Source: Photobacterium sanguinicancri (lineage in GTDB: Bacteria > Pseudomonadota > Gammaproteobacteria > Enterobacterales > Vibrionaceae). From it: 64,000 nt of DNA. Under the pieces are notes generated by a model. The model did no database searches and was not told where the DNA came from. It saw nothing but the letters and a program-made list of their open reading frames with translations. Where the stretch lies: NCBI RefSeq assembly GCF_024346675.1, contig NZ_AP024850.1, forward strand, positions 3,410,001 through 3,474,000, in the 5' to 3' direction. This document shows positions 20,101-27,866 of the stretch, in pieces; the first letter of the stretch is position 1; every line of letters starts with the position of its first letter. The position numbers were made by a program, and so were the translations under genes.

Positions 20101-20627
20101 AGCACAGTGAAGGCTGCCATACACAAGGTCACCACCAAAGCGGTATCAAAAGACACTCCAGCCCCGAAGCTAAATTGCGCCCCCAAGTCAGGTGCAATTT
20201 GAGTCAGCCCCATGGTGATACCCCGTAGTTGCAAGGCGATATAAGGCAAAATGCCAATCACTGCAATCACAGTAACAAGCACAGCAAGCCCTTGCGACTT
20301 CCCATAACGAGCAGCAATAAAGTCAGCAATCGAGGTAATGTGTTCACGTTTAGCGATGAGGATCAGACGAGCCAGAATGCGCCAGCCCAGCGTAAAGACA
20401 AGAATAGGGGCGAGATAAATAGGAAGGAATGACCACGTATCTTGGCTAGCTTGTCCGACCGTGCCATAGAAGGTCCACGAGGTACAATAGACCGCGATCG
20501 ATAAGCTATAAATCCAAGGGCGCCAGCGCGCAAGCCATGTGTTTTTTTTATCACCATACCAAGCGATAAAAAACAGTACCCCTAGGTACATCAGTGATAC
20601 TGGTACAACGACCCATCCTTGCGTCAT
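17193..20627 (-). CDS. crbS: SLC5/SSF transporter-hybrid histidine kinase, probable CrbS
   Basis: A large fusion of a sodium:solute-symporter-like membrane domain (about residues 1-500) and a signalling part. After the helices come a linker region, a PAS domain (about 635-740: GAIEHINQGIAVVDKQLRLVAWNQRYLELF), a coiled coil, HisKA with the phospho-acceptor His (FLAAVSHDLMQPLNAARL, about 795-815), the ATPase domain (DNGPGIPK, GLGLGLAIARGI), and a C-terminal receiver with Asp in FVLSDYH. In Vibrio cholerae CrbS activates CrbR to induce acs. The start at 20627 (MTQGWVVVPVS) has GGGG five bases upstream and is preferred to one 60 bases earlier. The product is 1144 aa. Confidence 0.88.
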   Translation of the reverse strand: MTQGWVVVPVSLMYLGVLFFIAWYGDKKNTWLARWRPWIYSLSIAVYCTSWTFYGTVGQASQDTWSFLPIYLAPILVFTLGWRILARLILIAKREHITSIADFIAARYGKSQGLAVLVTVIAVIGILPYIALQLRGITMGLTQIAPDLGAQFSFGAGVSFDTALVVTLCMAAFTVLFGTRHIDTTEHHRGMMMAVAFESLIKLGAFLIVGGFAVWLLIEQPGWTVSAQQHIATSSLNIGSFLIHTLLTMAAIICLPRQFHTIVVENNRAQDLHKARWIFPGYLVLMGIFVLPLALAGEALIPQVSADTYVINLPLLQGAENIALLAFLGGTSAASGMVIVSTIALAIMVSNDLVLPLLLRRLRISDRRFSAFSGLLLNIRRALILVLLLAAWGFYQILDNIPSLSAIGLLSFAAIAQFSPALLGGIYWREGNRNGVYAGLIGGITIWVITMMTQTGMLAGTAETNVLLWLLTPPSLPILEVLTTVDWGMLLSLMVNISLYVLVSVFTRSSLTERLQAATFVGAPLPETDDVSLYQSRVTVGELEMLAARFVGRKRARKAFRQFSEQHRGTLTSELQASAALIRHTERVLAGVFGASSARLVLTSALKGRNMQLEEVATIVDEASELFDFSRGLLQGAIEHINQGIAVVDKQLRLVAWNQRYLELFTFPAGLIQVGRPIADVIRYNAQQGLCGTGDPEKHVAKRVEHLQRGTAHTSSRIRSDGQVIEVQGNPMPGGGFVMSFSDITAFRQAEQALKEANENLEARVQKRTQELELLNRKLVTATQQAEQQSHSKGRFLAAVSHDLMQPLNAARLFSSSLSEVTKEKESRKLAHNIESALEAAEDLIGDLLDVSRLEAGKLQVNVHAFPLSDVFNTLEAEFGALAKQQGINFNVVSTKVVIQSDPKLLRRALQNFLTNAFRYNPKGKVTLGGRRIQGQYRIEVWDNGPGIPKAKQASIFDEFTRLDRGDIEHGLGLGLAIARGIGRVLDHPLSLRSWVGKGTVFALTTERGQVAAKVKPLVMIPSRPALDGVKVLCVDNESDILLGMETLLGRWGCDVRLAENISDAMQHLDDGWYPAFVLSDYHLAKEQTGLHVLQQCRLRLGTTFKGAIISADRTTETQKMIRGYGFSFISKPVKPLKLRAVLS

Positions 20628-20736
20628 GAACACCCCTAACCGTGTTAACTCTCCGTTAAGCCATGTTAACGACAGGACAGTTATCACTCAATCAGGGGGA
20701 TCACAGTTCAGCAAGACGGTATTACACGGGCAACGC

Positions 20737-21666
20737 CTAGAATAAACCTTTCTTTTTAATCTTTTGCACATTGGCAATACGCTGTGAAAGATCGGCTTCA
20801 TTATCCTGCGGTGTAGCTTTGGGCTCTGCCGCTGGCGCATTCAATGATAAATTACGGATCATTTGGGTTTGTGCTTTCAGCATGGCTTTCAGCTCAGCCA
20901 TTTCTTGCGACACTTTCTCTGCATTTTCAGCCTGAGCCGACGCTAATGCCGAGGCTTGTTTCTGCGCCTCTAATAGCGCTTTGATCTCTTCTAATTGCTG
21001 GGTTTGCTGATCCAAAGCAATAGCTTGTTGTTCCGACATCGCGCGAATAATTTCCGCTTTTTCTGTCGAAGTACAATCCTGACCAGACAGACGCGCTTCC
21101 ACTTCCATCAACTGTGAATGAAGCGGTCTAAATTGGGCCTGCATCGCCTGTGTAACAGCCATTAAACTGGCTTCAGATAAGTCAGTTTCTGCCGTACATT
21201 CTTCGCTCGATGCTTGGTTTTCACGATCTTCGCGTTGAGCTTGACCTAACTGAGTCACGCTCTGCTGAAGTTGCGCTAAACCTTGGTTTACCGAACTTAA
21301 ATCAACCGCACCTTGTAACTGCTCCAACATCCCCGAAATATCGGAACTTTCCGCGCCATCTAACTGAAACCCACAGATTTCAAGTTGACGTCGTAGTGTT
21401 GGAATATCAACGGTATCCTTACCCAAGTTATCCACTAAACCCTGACTTAATACTGGGCTTAGCAGATACATATACATACCCGCCAGATAAATGGTTTTGT
21501 GCATATGCAAACTCGAATGCAGCGCGGCTGCATCCGACGGGTTTTCGACTAACTGCTTACGCTCATCGACCCACTTTTGCATCACCCCGACCGCAAAGCG
21601 GTCGGACTGAGATTTAACTAAATCAAGATAGATCGAATAATTAACCCGTTTTAATTGGCTACTCAT
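20737..21666 (-). CDS. ParR-like N-terminus with long coiled-coil tail, partner of ParM-like actin
   Basis: A 309-residue protein. The first about 90 residues resemble the ribbon-helix-helix ParR adaptor of plasmid R1 in pattern: a strand-like VNYSIYL, an amphipathic helix, then HKTIYLAGMYMYLLSPVLS, comparable to ParR's ALTAGLALYRQDPRTP. Residues about 100-290 are Gln/Glu/Ala-rich heptad-like coiled coil with two Cys-containing short insertions. The end is strongly basic (VQKIKKKGLF). ParR proteins are usually about 100-120 aa, so the coiled coil is an unusual extension. The ATG at 21666 lies within the last bases of the ParM-like gene (8-base overlap), giving translational coupling. Function as a centromere-binding adaptor is inference. 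Confidence 0.6.
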   Translation of the reverse strand: MSSQLKRVNYSIYLDLVKSQSDRFAVGVMQKWVDERKQLVENPSDAAALHSSLHMHKTIYLAGMYMYLLSPVLSQGLVDNLGKDTVDIPTLRRQLEICGFQLDGAESSDISGMLEQLQGAVDLSSVNQGLAQLQQSVTQLGQAQREDRENQASSEECTAETDLSEASLMAVTQAMQAQFRPLHSQLMEVEARLSGQDCTSTEKAEIIRAMSEQQAIALDQQTQQLEEIKALLEAQKQASALASAQAENAEKVSQEMAELKAMLKAQTQMIRNLSLNAPAAEPKATPQDNEADLSQRIANVQKIKKKGLF

Positions 21667-22705
21667 CCTCAACCTCTATCAATGATTCTGGCTCGACTTC
21701 TAGATCGTCAAAATCGCTGTGGTAAATACACAATTCACGTGCAAGTGCAGACTGTGCATCGTTAACCAGCACAACACGATCACCTAAGGTCGCATACGCT
21801 TCTTTCAGTGCAGGTGCAATTAACGGTGCGCCACCACCCACTAGGTAAACACGGTTAGGATTTTTGGCAAACTTCTTCGCTTCGTAGGCAACAGAGGTTC
21901 CAAGTTCTTGGATCTTGTTTTCAATCTTAGTCAGAATCACATCAATCTGAGATTCGTCATTAACTACTTCTCGTACGAAGTCCATATCATAACGACGCTT
22001 AATCAGCTCATTCGCCACTAAGTAACTTGCATCACTATCGGCGGCGGCTAGTGCTTTACGCGCCGCATCCGTCACCATAGAAACGCCAATTTCTTTGTTA
22101 CCGTAAACCGCAGATACATCGTCAAATTCACCAACGACCACACCCATATCAAGGGTCGTACCGCCACAGTCAACAACCAATGAGCGAGTGAATTCGTTAC
22201 AGTTAGAATCCATTAACGTCGACAATACTGCTGGTACACTTTCAGGCATCACAACAACATCAACAACCTCAAACAGATCGCCTTTATTCAACGCAATTTC
22301 ACGCATCAAATTTTGACGTTTTTTCTCAATGTTCGCTTCGTTACGCTGGCAATCTTCCGCGTTATAAAACTCAGTGATTGGCAAGGTAACCACTAAACGA
22401 ACTGGACAAGGTGTTACACCGGTTTGCAACAGCGCATGGTGAACACCAAGCAGGTTTAAATCATCGTATTGATAATCGACATGCGTTGTTTCTAACGCTT
22501 TATCTGACGTTGCATCGTACGTGTACTTCGTGGTGCCGATGGTGTAGTTAAACACCTTCTTATCACGACGCAGCGCCGCACTTTTCCAATCTTTACGGAA
22601 AGAGTTCGGCGAAATAATCGTCTTAAGCTGAGTACTTTCAATCCAGCTTACTTTTACATTTGTAGAACCGTCATCAACCGCAAAGGTAAACGCAGAAACT
22701 GTCAT
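21659..22705 (-). CDS. ParM/StbA-like actin-family ATPase
   Basis: Bacterial actin homologue resembling ParM of plasmid R1, which polymerises to push plasmid copies apart. The 348-residue product has phosphate-1 (FAVDDGSTNVKVSW), many ParM-specific stretches (ISPNSF, DKKVFNYT, VHHALLQTG, LPITEFYN, VMPESVPA), phosphate-2 (VVDCGGTTLDMG) and the adenosine motif (VYLVGGGAPLI), in the right order. All key nucleotide-binding motifs are intact. The start at 22705 has GAGTGA upstream. The gene overlaps a ParR-like gene downstream. It follows the flagellar stator genes but is separated from them by a hairpin. No clear parC repeats were found in the 145 bases upstream. Confidence 0.85.
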   Translation of the reverse strand: MTVSAFTFAVDDGSTNVKVSWIESTQLKTIISPNSFRKDWKSAALRRDKKVFNYTIGTTKYTYDATSDKALETTHVDYQYDDLNLLGVHHALLQTGVTPCPVRLVVTLPITEFYNAEDCQRNEANIEKKRQNLMREIALNKGDLFEVVDVVVMPESVPAVLSTLMDSNCNEFTRSLVVDCGGTTLDMGVVVGEFDDVSAVYGNKEIGVSMVTDAARKALAAADSDASYLVANELIKRRYDMDFVREVVNDESQIDVILTKIENKIQELGTSVAYEAKKFAKNPNRVYLVGGGAPLIAPALKEAYATLGDRVVLVNDAQSALARELCIYHSDFDDLEVEPESLIEVEDE

Positions 22706-22745
22706 ATTTTTCACTCGCAATTTTTATTATCAATAACAAACAGAG

Positions 22746-22776
22746 AAGCCGAAGGTAGCCACGCCACCTCCGGCTT
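22746..22776 (-). terminator. Hairpin between lafU and parM-like gene
   Basis: AAGCCGAAGGT and ACCTCCGGCTT form an 11-pair stem. The one non-Watson-Crick pair is G-U on the minus strand. Downstream T content is modest (CTCTGTTTGTT). It probably ends the lateral flagellar operon. Confidence 0.6.
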
Positions 22777-22850
22777 TCAATTCAATCAAACACTTAGCAA
22801 AACACTCATTGATATGAATATTATCGGCATCATGCTCTTCTACTTAACTA

Positions 22851-23852
22851 TTAATTCAGCATGACCTCTAAACGGCTTACTGGCTGGTTCGATTCTGCAA
22901 AGTTACGCGCTTGCTGCAACGCAGGCGAATCGGTCACTGCAGGACCTTGACCAAACAACAAGGCCAGCTGGGTATCTGCCTCTTTGGTTAATATCATCAT
23001 CTCGATCCGACGGTTTTTACCGCTTTTCGGATCATTTTCATTAACCAACATTCGCTCAGCCATCGCAGCCACCTGCAAGACATTGCCTTGTGGTAAACCA
23101 GAACTAACTAAGGTTTGGCGTGCTTTTAATGCCCGCTCACCAGACAGTTCCCAGTTAGAGTATGTATCACGATGGAATCGAGTTACATCGGTATGGCCAC
23201 TGATCACCATCCGATTTTTAATCTGGCCTAATATTGGCGCTAAGCTATATAACATATCTTCGAAGAAAGGTGTCATATTTGAGCTTCCCCGCTCAAACAT
23301 AAAATGCTTGGTACTATCTTGGATCAAAATACGTAGCCCCTGCGGGACAATTTCCAGCACCACATTTTCAGAGGCAGACAGAGCATCAGTCACCGATTTC
23401 AGCTCATTCGCCAACATCATCAGCTGCGCCGTTGATAAGTGCTTACCCGCAATCATCGAATTCAGCTTTGAACCACGGCCTGCATTAGCACCGACTTTCC
23501 CTTCTGGGATCTGCTGGTGTAATGAAGAGTCTAATTTATTATTGCCGCTTAAATTCGACTGAACTGGGTTTTCAAATGGTGATGCCTCACCGCCAAAGTC
23601 AATCGGGAACGGGCTGTTAGCGACGTCAAACACGTTCTCCATATTGTCGAAGACACTGCTATGTTGCAGTCGGTATTGAATTTCTTCACGCTCTTCTTTG
23701 GATGCAATTTCCATGATCCACAGCACCATAAAAAACGCCATCATCGCGATTGCGAAATCGGCAAACGCGACTTTCCACGCTCCACCGTGGTGTTCATCGT
23801 GATGACCGCGTTTTTTCTTTTTGACGATGATGATATGAGGTTCTTTGCTCAC
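22851..23852 (-). CDS. lafU: Lateral flagellar stator protein LafU (MotB)
   Basis: H+-channel stator subunit anchored to peptidoglycan. The start is taken as GTG at 23852, with GGAG upstream and four bases after the lafT stop. This places the proton-binding aspartate of FADFAIAMMAFFMVLWIM at residue 32, the same number as in E. coli MotB. An alternative ATG at 23933 would overlap lafT by 77 bases. The C-terminal OmpA-like domain (about residues 190-300) contains VISGHTDVTRF and the NRRIEMMIL motif. It is last in the fliD-to-lafU operon, matching the V. parahaemolyticus order. Confidence 0.92.
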   Translation of the reverse strand: MSKEPHIIIVKKKKRGHHDEHHGGAWKVAFADFAIAMMAFFMVLWIMEIASKEEREEIQYRLQHSSVFDNMENVFDVANSPFPIDFGGEASPFENPVQSNLSGNNKLDSSLHQQIPEGKVGANAGRGSKLNSMIAGKHLSTAQLMMLANELKSVTDALSASENVVLEIVPQGLRILIQDSTKHFMFERGSSNMTPFFEDMLYSLAPILGQIKNRMVISGHTDVTRFHRDTYSNWELSGERALKARQTLVSSGLPQGNVLQVAAMAERMLVNENDPKSGKNRRIEMMILTKEADTQLALLFGQGPAVTDSPALQQARNFAESNQPVSRLEVMLN

Positions 23853-23856
23853 GTTA

Positions 23857-24705
23857 TCAGTCTCCAGAAACCCATTTTTCCATCGTAATAAACGATGGTT
23901 TATATTCAGAATGCAGCACTTTGCGTCCAGCATCTAACGCCAGCAGTGTTGGTTTTCCTTGCGCTTGGGTGACCAAAATTGCAGAAACCATATTTAACGC
24001 CATCATCTCTTTTTTCACTTGGTTAGCAATGCTGGCTGCAATCGGTTCAAATACGCCATAGCACATTAAAATACCGAAGAAAGTACCCACTAACGCCGCA
24101 GCCACTTTGACACCAATCAAGGCCAAGGCCCCACCAATGCTCTGCATGGTCACAACAATACCCAATACTGCTGCGACAATACCGAAACCAGGCATGGCTT
24201 CACCTACCTTGCCCAAAGCTTTAGATGGACGAAGTAAGTCTTCTTCTAGCGCATGTAACTCCAGTTCCAATACCGCTTCTAAATCATGATGGCTCATTTT
24301 ACCCATTGCCATCATTCGCAAGTTATCGGTAATAAAACTCACTAGAACATTTGATTTAGTCACCTCAGGGTACTTACTGAAAATATCGCTACCTTGTGGA
24401 TTTTCAATATGGTCATCGAGCTTTTTAATGCCATCTTTACGAATAACTTCCAGTAATTCGTACATCAACTCTAATACGGATTTAAAGAAAGATTCGCCGT
24501 AGCCTTTCCCAAACATCATCTTTAAACGGGTTAGGATATTTTTAAGCACGTATGGCGGGTTAGAAATCACCATCGCGCCAAAACCGGCCCCCAGAATAAT
24601 GACAAATTCTGCCGGTTGCCAAAGTGCCAGCATTCGCCCCGAGGCATGGGTATAGCCATAAACAATGGACCCGAAGACAATGACAAAACCAATGATAAGT
24701 TGCAT
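23857..24705 (-). CDS. lafT: Lateral flagellar stator protein LafT (MotA)
   Basis: Four-helix stator subunit that couples proton flow to torque. The 282-residue length and sequence resemble proton-type MotA rather than the shorter Na+-type PomA. Visible are the N-terminal helix pair, the cytoplasmic loop with VLVSFITDNLRMMAMGKMSHHDLE, and GKVGEAMPGFGIVAAVLGIVVTMQSI leading into helices 3-4 (VAAALVGTFFGILMCYG). It starts 12 bases after lafS and ends four bases before lafU. Confidence 0.94.
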   Translation of the reverse strand: MQLIIGFVIVFGSIVYGYTHASGRMLALWQPAEFVIILGAGFGAMVISNPPYVLKNILTRLKMMFGKGYGESFFKSVLELMYELLEVIRKDGIKKLDDHIENPQGSDIFSKYPEVTKSNVLVSFITDNLRMMAMGKMSHHDLEAVLELELHALEEDLLRPSKALGKVGEAMPGFGIVAAVLGIVVTMQSIGGALALIGVKVAAALVGTFFGILMCYGVFEPIAASIANQVKKEMMALNMVSAILVTQAQGKPTLLALDAGRKVLHSEYKPSFITMEKWVSGD

Positions 24706-24717
24706 GCTATAACTCCG

Positions 24718-25470
24718 TTAAACTACTTCTCGCCAATCCGCTAACGTCGCCTGTAACGTCTTCAAGGCTTTCTTGTGAATTTGGCTAATACGCGCCTCTG
24801 TTAATTCAAAAACCAGCGCGATTTCTCTTAAATTCATTTCATGCTCGTAGTAAAAATTCAGCATGATTTGTTCACGTTCACTCAGTCGGGATAACGCCTT
24901 GACCATGGCATTTTTTAGCTCGGCCTTTTCATGTGCTTGGCACTGAAAGCTCAACCCAAAAAATTGTTCACCATCTTCTTGTAAAGACTCAAAGCTACCT
25001 AAACTTTCTGCTTGAACATCCACTCGACGGCGATAAACTTCACTTAACTCAACATCAAGTTCCGTCGCTAATTCAGCATCACTCGGCGATCGTCCTAAGC
25101 GACGACTCAACGCTCGCTCAGCATCACGCAGTTCATAGCCACGTTGACGATAACGACGAGAACGCCAATCCATTCGTCGTAGCTCATCCAAAATTGCACC
25201 GCGAATGCGCTGTACCGCAAGACGTTCTAACGCTTCATCGCTTTCATCAGGATAACGGCGGATCACATCCAATAACGCCATCAAGCCGATCTGCTCCATA
25301 TCTTCCATTGAGATAACGGCATTCACTTGTGGTGTCATATGGCGAGCAACCCGGCGTACCAGTCCGGCATACTTGGTTAATAAGCGTTGTTCTTGCGCTT
25401 TTTGACCAAGCTGCTGATGCTGTTGATACGCGTTAACCCCTTGAGGGTCATACATAGCTGCATTCTGCAT
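24718..25470 (-). CDS. lafS: Lateral flagellar sigma-28 factor LafS (FliA)
   Basis: RNA polymerase sigma factor of the FliA group for late flagellar genes such as flagellin, hook-cap and motor genes. The 250-residue product has region 2 (about residues 35-105: AGLVRRVARHMTPQ, DMEQIGLMALLDVIRRY, AVQRIRGAILDELRRMDWRS), region 3 (ALSRRLGRSPSDAELATEL) and region 4 with the HTH (LSEREQIMLNFYYEHEMNLREIA, ISQIHKKAL). FlgM encoded at 42462 is its probable anti-sigma factor. Confidence 0.94.
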   Translation of the reverse strand: MQNAAMYDPQGVNAYQQHQQLGQKAQEQRLLTKYAGLVRRVARHMTPQVNAVISMEDMEQIGLMALLDVIRRYPDESDEALERLAVQRIRGAILDELRRMDWRSRRYRQRGYELRDAERALSRRLGRSPSDAELATELDVELSEVYRRRVDVQAESLGSFESLQEDGEQFFGLSFQCQAHEKAELKNAMVKALSRLSEREQIMLNFYYEHEMNLREIALVFELTEARISQIHKKALKTLQATLADWREVV

Positions 25471-25478
25471 GGGCGCTC

Positions 25479-25961
25479 CTATTGGATGACCATTTTGGTG
25501 ATCAGGATTCGGTCGATGCCATTACTTGAATTCATTTCATTCATCACCTTGCCGAGATAATCTTTTAATTCAGATTGCAGAACAGGGATAACACCTTGTG
25601 CCGAGAGTGATTCATAATCTTTACCACTCACCAAGGTGATCACCGCATTGCGGATCACCGGCATGTAATCTTCCAGCACTTTCAGCTGATCTTCGTTGTA
25701 GCTCATGATCGACAGCTCTAGCATTAAATAATGCAAACGGTCGTCACCTTTCACGCTCATCACGAATTTTTTTAACGGTAAAAATACCGGTTTTTTCACC
25801 AACGCTGTGGCAGGTAGTGCTTGCACAGCCGCATTTTCAACAGCCACGGCTTTTTGCTGTTGGACATACCACCAGCCTCCGCCTCCTGCTAACGCGAGTG
25901 TTATCACTCCAGCTGCGATTATTAGCGGCAATTTTGATTTTGGTTTTACTTCTTCTGTCAT
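25479..25961 (-). CDS. lafF: Lateral flagellar FliL-type protein (LafF)
   Basis: Single-pass inner-membrane protein that sits around the stators and aids torque in swarming. The 160-residue product has a short cytoplasmic basic stretch, one helix (about 11-29: PLIIAAGVITLALAGGGGWW) and a periplasmic FliL domain containing LPLKKFVMSVKGDDRLHYLMLELSI and a C-terminal DRILITKMVIQ. It precedes lafS, matching the lafF position in V. parahaemolyticus. Confidence 0.88.
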   Translation of the reverse strand: MTEEVKPKSKLPLIIAAGVITLALAGGGGWWYVQQQKAVAVENAAVQALPATALVKKPVFLPLKKFVMSVKGDDRLHYLMLELSIMSYNEDQLKVLEDYMPVIRNAVITLVSGKDYESLSAQGVIPVLQSELKDYLGKVMNEMNSSNGIDRILITKMVIQ

Positions 25962-25981
25962 TATTTTGCTAACACCACAAT

Positions 25982-27151
25982 TTAAATCATTGATTCAAAA
26001 CGACTTGAAGACCGTTTTAAACCGTCTAATGCGCCACCTTGTAGAACAGTGCGGCTATTCGATGCCACCACATCATCTTGCCCGTCGAACGACGAGTGTG
26101 ATTGTTGGCCTTGTTGTTGATTACCACTAGAAACAGACACGTCACCCAGCTGCAATTGCCCGCCTTCGAAGTCAAACCGCAAGCGTTCGGCATTGGCTAG
26201 CAAAGCTTCACGTAATTGGGGGTGAGCCGCGGTGAAATGCACCGACACTTTGTCACCTTCCATCCGTAGATTAATGTCTAGCTTGCCCAATTCAGGCGGG
26301 TCTAAGCGAACATGGGCTTGTTGTAAATGATCGGTCTTACTGAACTGCATTCGCGATCGCAGTTGATCAACCAGATCCTTACCCCAATCAGGCTGTGTAA
26401 TATCCACACTGGCTTGAAATTGTTGCGGTGCCATTTTTGTTGCTTGCTCTGCCGCTGTATTGTGTAGTTGTGTCGCTGGCGATAGTGATGCTTGTAAATT
26501 TTGACCATGCGTTTGCGTTGCCGCAATTAGACGCTCTAATGCGGCACTGTTAAGGTCCGCCTTCGGCATATCCGATAATTGCTGGCGGAGCGCTTGCAGT
26601 AATTCCGCCTGCGCCGCAGCACCGCCTTTTTTGGCTGCAACAATGTCAGCAAGATCTTGCGGCAGTTGCCCCTGCATTTTCAGATCTGCTTGCTGAGCCG
26701 CATTCGCGTCCATCACTTGCGCACCTTTAAAAGGCATCGCATTCATGGTTGTTAGCGACCCCACTTGTACTTGACGTTGCGGTAACCCAGCCGATGTTAA
26801 TTGCTCACCGTCATGGCCTGCCGTATTACCATTTAGCATCTGCTTTAACTGCGCTAAATACGCATCCGACACCACAAAGCCCGCAGCTGGTTGTGCAGCT
26901 TCATCTGCTTTTAGTTCGTTATCGTTGTCATTTTTTTCTTTCGCCTTTGCATCAGCCTTTTTCATCGCATTCTGGCGAAGTTCGCTTTGGTTCAGTTTCT
27001 GCTCAAATTGTTGAAAGCCCATTGGTTTATCCAATGGCGAATTCCCTTTAACAATAGGGTTGGCATTGGATGCGCTAGCGCTTGAGGCAGAACTTGAAGC
27101 TGAACTTGATACAGAGCTTTGACGTGTCGACTGATTGGCTATGGATTGCAT
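25982..27151 (-). CDS. lafE: Lateral hook-length control protein FliK (LafE)
   Basis: Secreted ruler that sets hook length and switches export to filament proteins. The 389-residue product from 27151 has a long Ala/Gln/Ser-rich disordered N-terminal two-thirds and a conserved C-terminal Flg_hook domain (about residues 265-350) with VRLDPPELGKLDINLRMEG, followed by FTAAHPQLREALLANAERLR. The start at 27151 (MQSIANQST) lies just after the fliT stop; the longer frame from 27259 would run into fliT. The ruler region is poorly conserved, as is usual. Confidence 0.88.
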   Translation of the reverse strand: MQSIANQSTRQSSVSSSASSSASSASASNANPIVKGNSPLDKPMGFQQFEQKLNQSELRQNAMKKADAKAKEKNDNDNELKADEAAQPAAGFVVSDAYLAQLKQMLNGNTAGHDGEQLTSAGLPQRQVQVGSLTTMNAMPFKGAQVMDANAAQQADLKMQGQLPQDLADIVAAKKGGAAAQAELLQALRQQLSDMPKADLNSAALERLIAATQTHGQNLQASLSPATQLHNTAAEQATKMAPQQFQASVDITQPDWGKDLVDQLRSRMQFSKTDHLQQAHVRLDPPELGKLDINLRMEGDKVSVHFTAAHPQLREALLANAERLRFDFEGGQLQLGDVSVSSGNQQQGQQSHSSFDGQDDVVASNSRTVLQGGALDGLKRSSSRFESMI

Positions 27152-27161
27152 TAAATGATTC

Positions 27162-27449
27162 TCAACGATTCTGCAGGTAGGCCTGCATCCCTTCGGTATT
27201 GGTTTGCTGTTGCTGTATTTGCGCACGGATCTCGCTTTTTTCCGATTCTCCGCGTGCAATCATCAGACTATAAAATTGATTAATTTCAGCTAACTTCGCT
27301 TTTACTTCAGAAGCCAGTGGCGCTTGTTTTAATTTAGGTAAGGCTTGCTGCAACTTAGTATCCAAGGCTGCTAACTTATCCCAATCTTCCGCCACTAACG
27401 CTTGCTTAAAGTGCTGGAGAATACTCTCTAGTTGCCGCTCAATCTTCAT
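27162..27449 (-). CDS. lafD: FliT-like export chaperone (LafD)
   Basis: A 95-residue, mostly helical protein in the position of LafD/FliT, the small cytoplasmic chaperone for the filament cap FliD. Sequence conservation in this family is low. The evidence is location between fliS and fliK, size, and an amphipathic helical pattern (LESILQHFKQALVAEDWDKLAALDTKLQQALP). It overlaps the end of fliS by 11 bases. Confidence 0.75.
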   Translation of the reverse strand: MKIERQLESILQHFKQALVAEDWDKLAALDTKLQQALPKLKQAPLASEVKAKLAEINQFYSLMIARGESEKSEIRAQIQQQQTNTEGMQAYLQNR

Positions 27450-27846
27450 TCGCTACCTGAATACGATCAGGTTTTAGCACCACCCAGCCATCCAAGATGT
27501 CACGAATTAAACGACTGACTTCATCAATCGCCGCCATATCGTTTTGTAAATTCGCTTCAAATAAGCGACGGCCGCAGTAGTCATATAAGCGGAATAGCTC
27601 TTGGGTAACCTCGCCCCCTTTTTGCTCATCCAACACTGAACTTAGGCCGTTTAAAATGTCGAGGCATTTAGTGATCATCATGCCTTTATCAGCCACTTGG
27701 CCGCGTTCCATAAAGCCACGAGCGCGGCTTAAATTATCAAGCAAACCTTCCAACAGCATTTGGATCAAACGGTGTGGGCTAGCTGATGCCGCTTGGGCAT
27801 GGTTTTGCGATTGCTGGTAGGCACCAAGGCCTTCTGGGTTCATCAT
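27439..27846 (-). CDS. lafC: Flagellin chaperone FliS (LafC)
   Basis: Cytoplasmic chaperone that binds the flagellin C-terminus and prevents polymerisation before export. The 135-residue protein shows the FliS hallmark start (AYQQSQ..QAASASPHRLIQMLLEGLLDNLSRARGFM, about residues 9-45) and LFRLYDYCGRRLFEANLQND. It lies directly after the cap gene fliD. Confidence 0.93.
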   Translation of the reverse strand: MMNPEGLGAYQQSQNHAQAASASPHRLIQMLLEGLLDNLSRARGFMERGQVADKGMMITKCLDILNGLSSVLDEQKGGEVTQELFRLYDYCGRRLFEANLQNDMAAIDEVSRLIRDILDGWVVLKPDRIQVANED

Positions 27847-27866
27847 TATTTGAATTCTTTTCGTTA

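Noticed and set aside
23857..23933. Longer LafU start at 23933
   Set aside because: It would overlap lafT by 77 bases and add residues unlike MotB; the GTG at 23852 has a ribosome site and puts the key Asp at residue 32.
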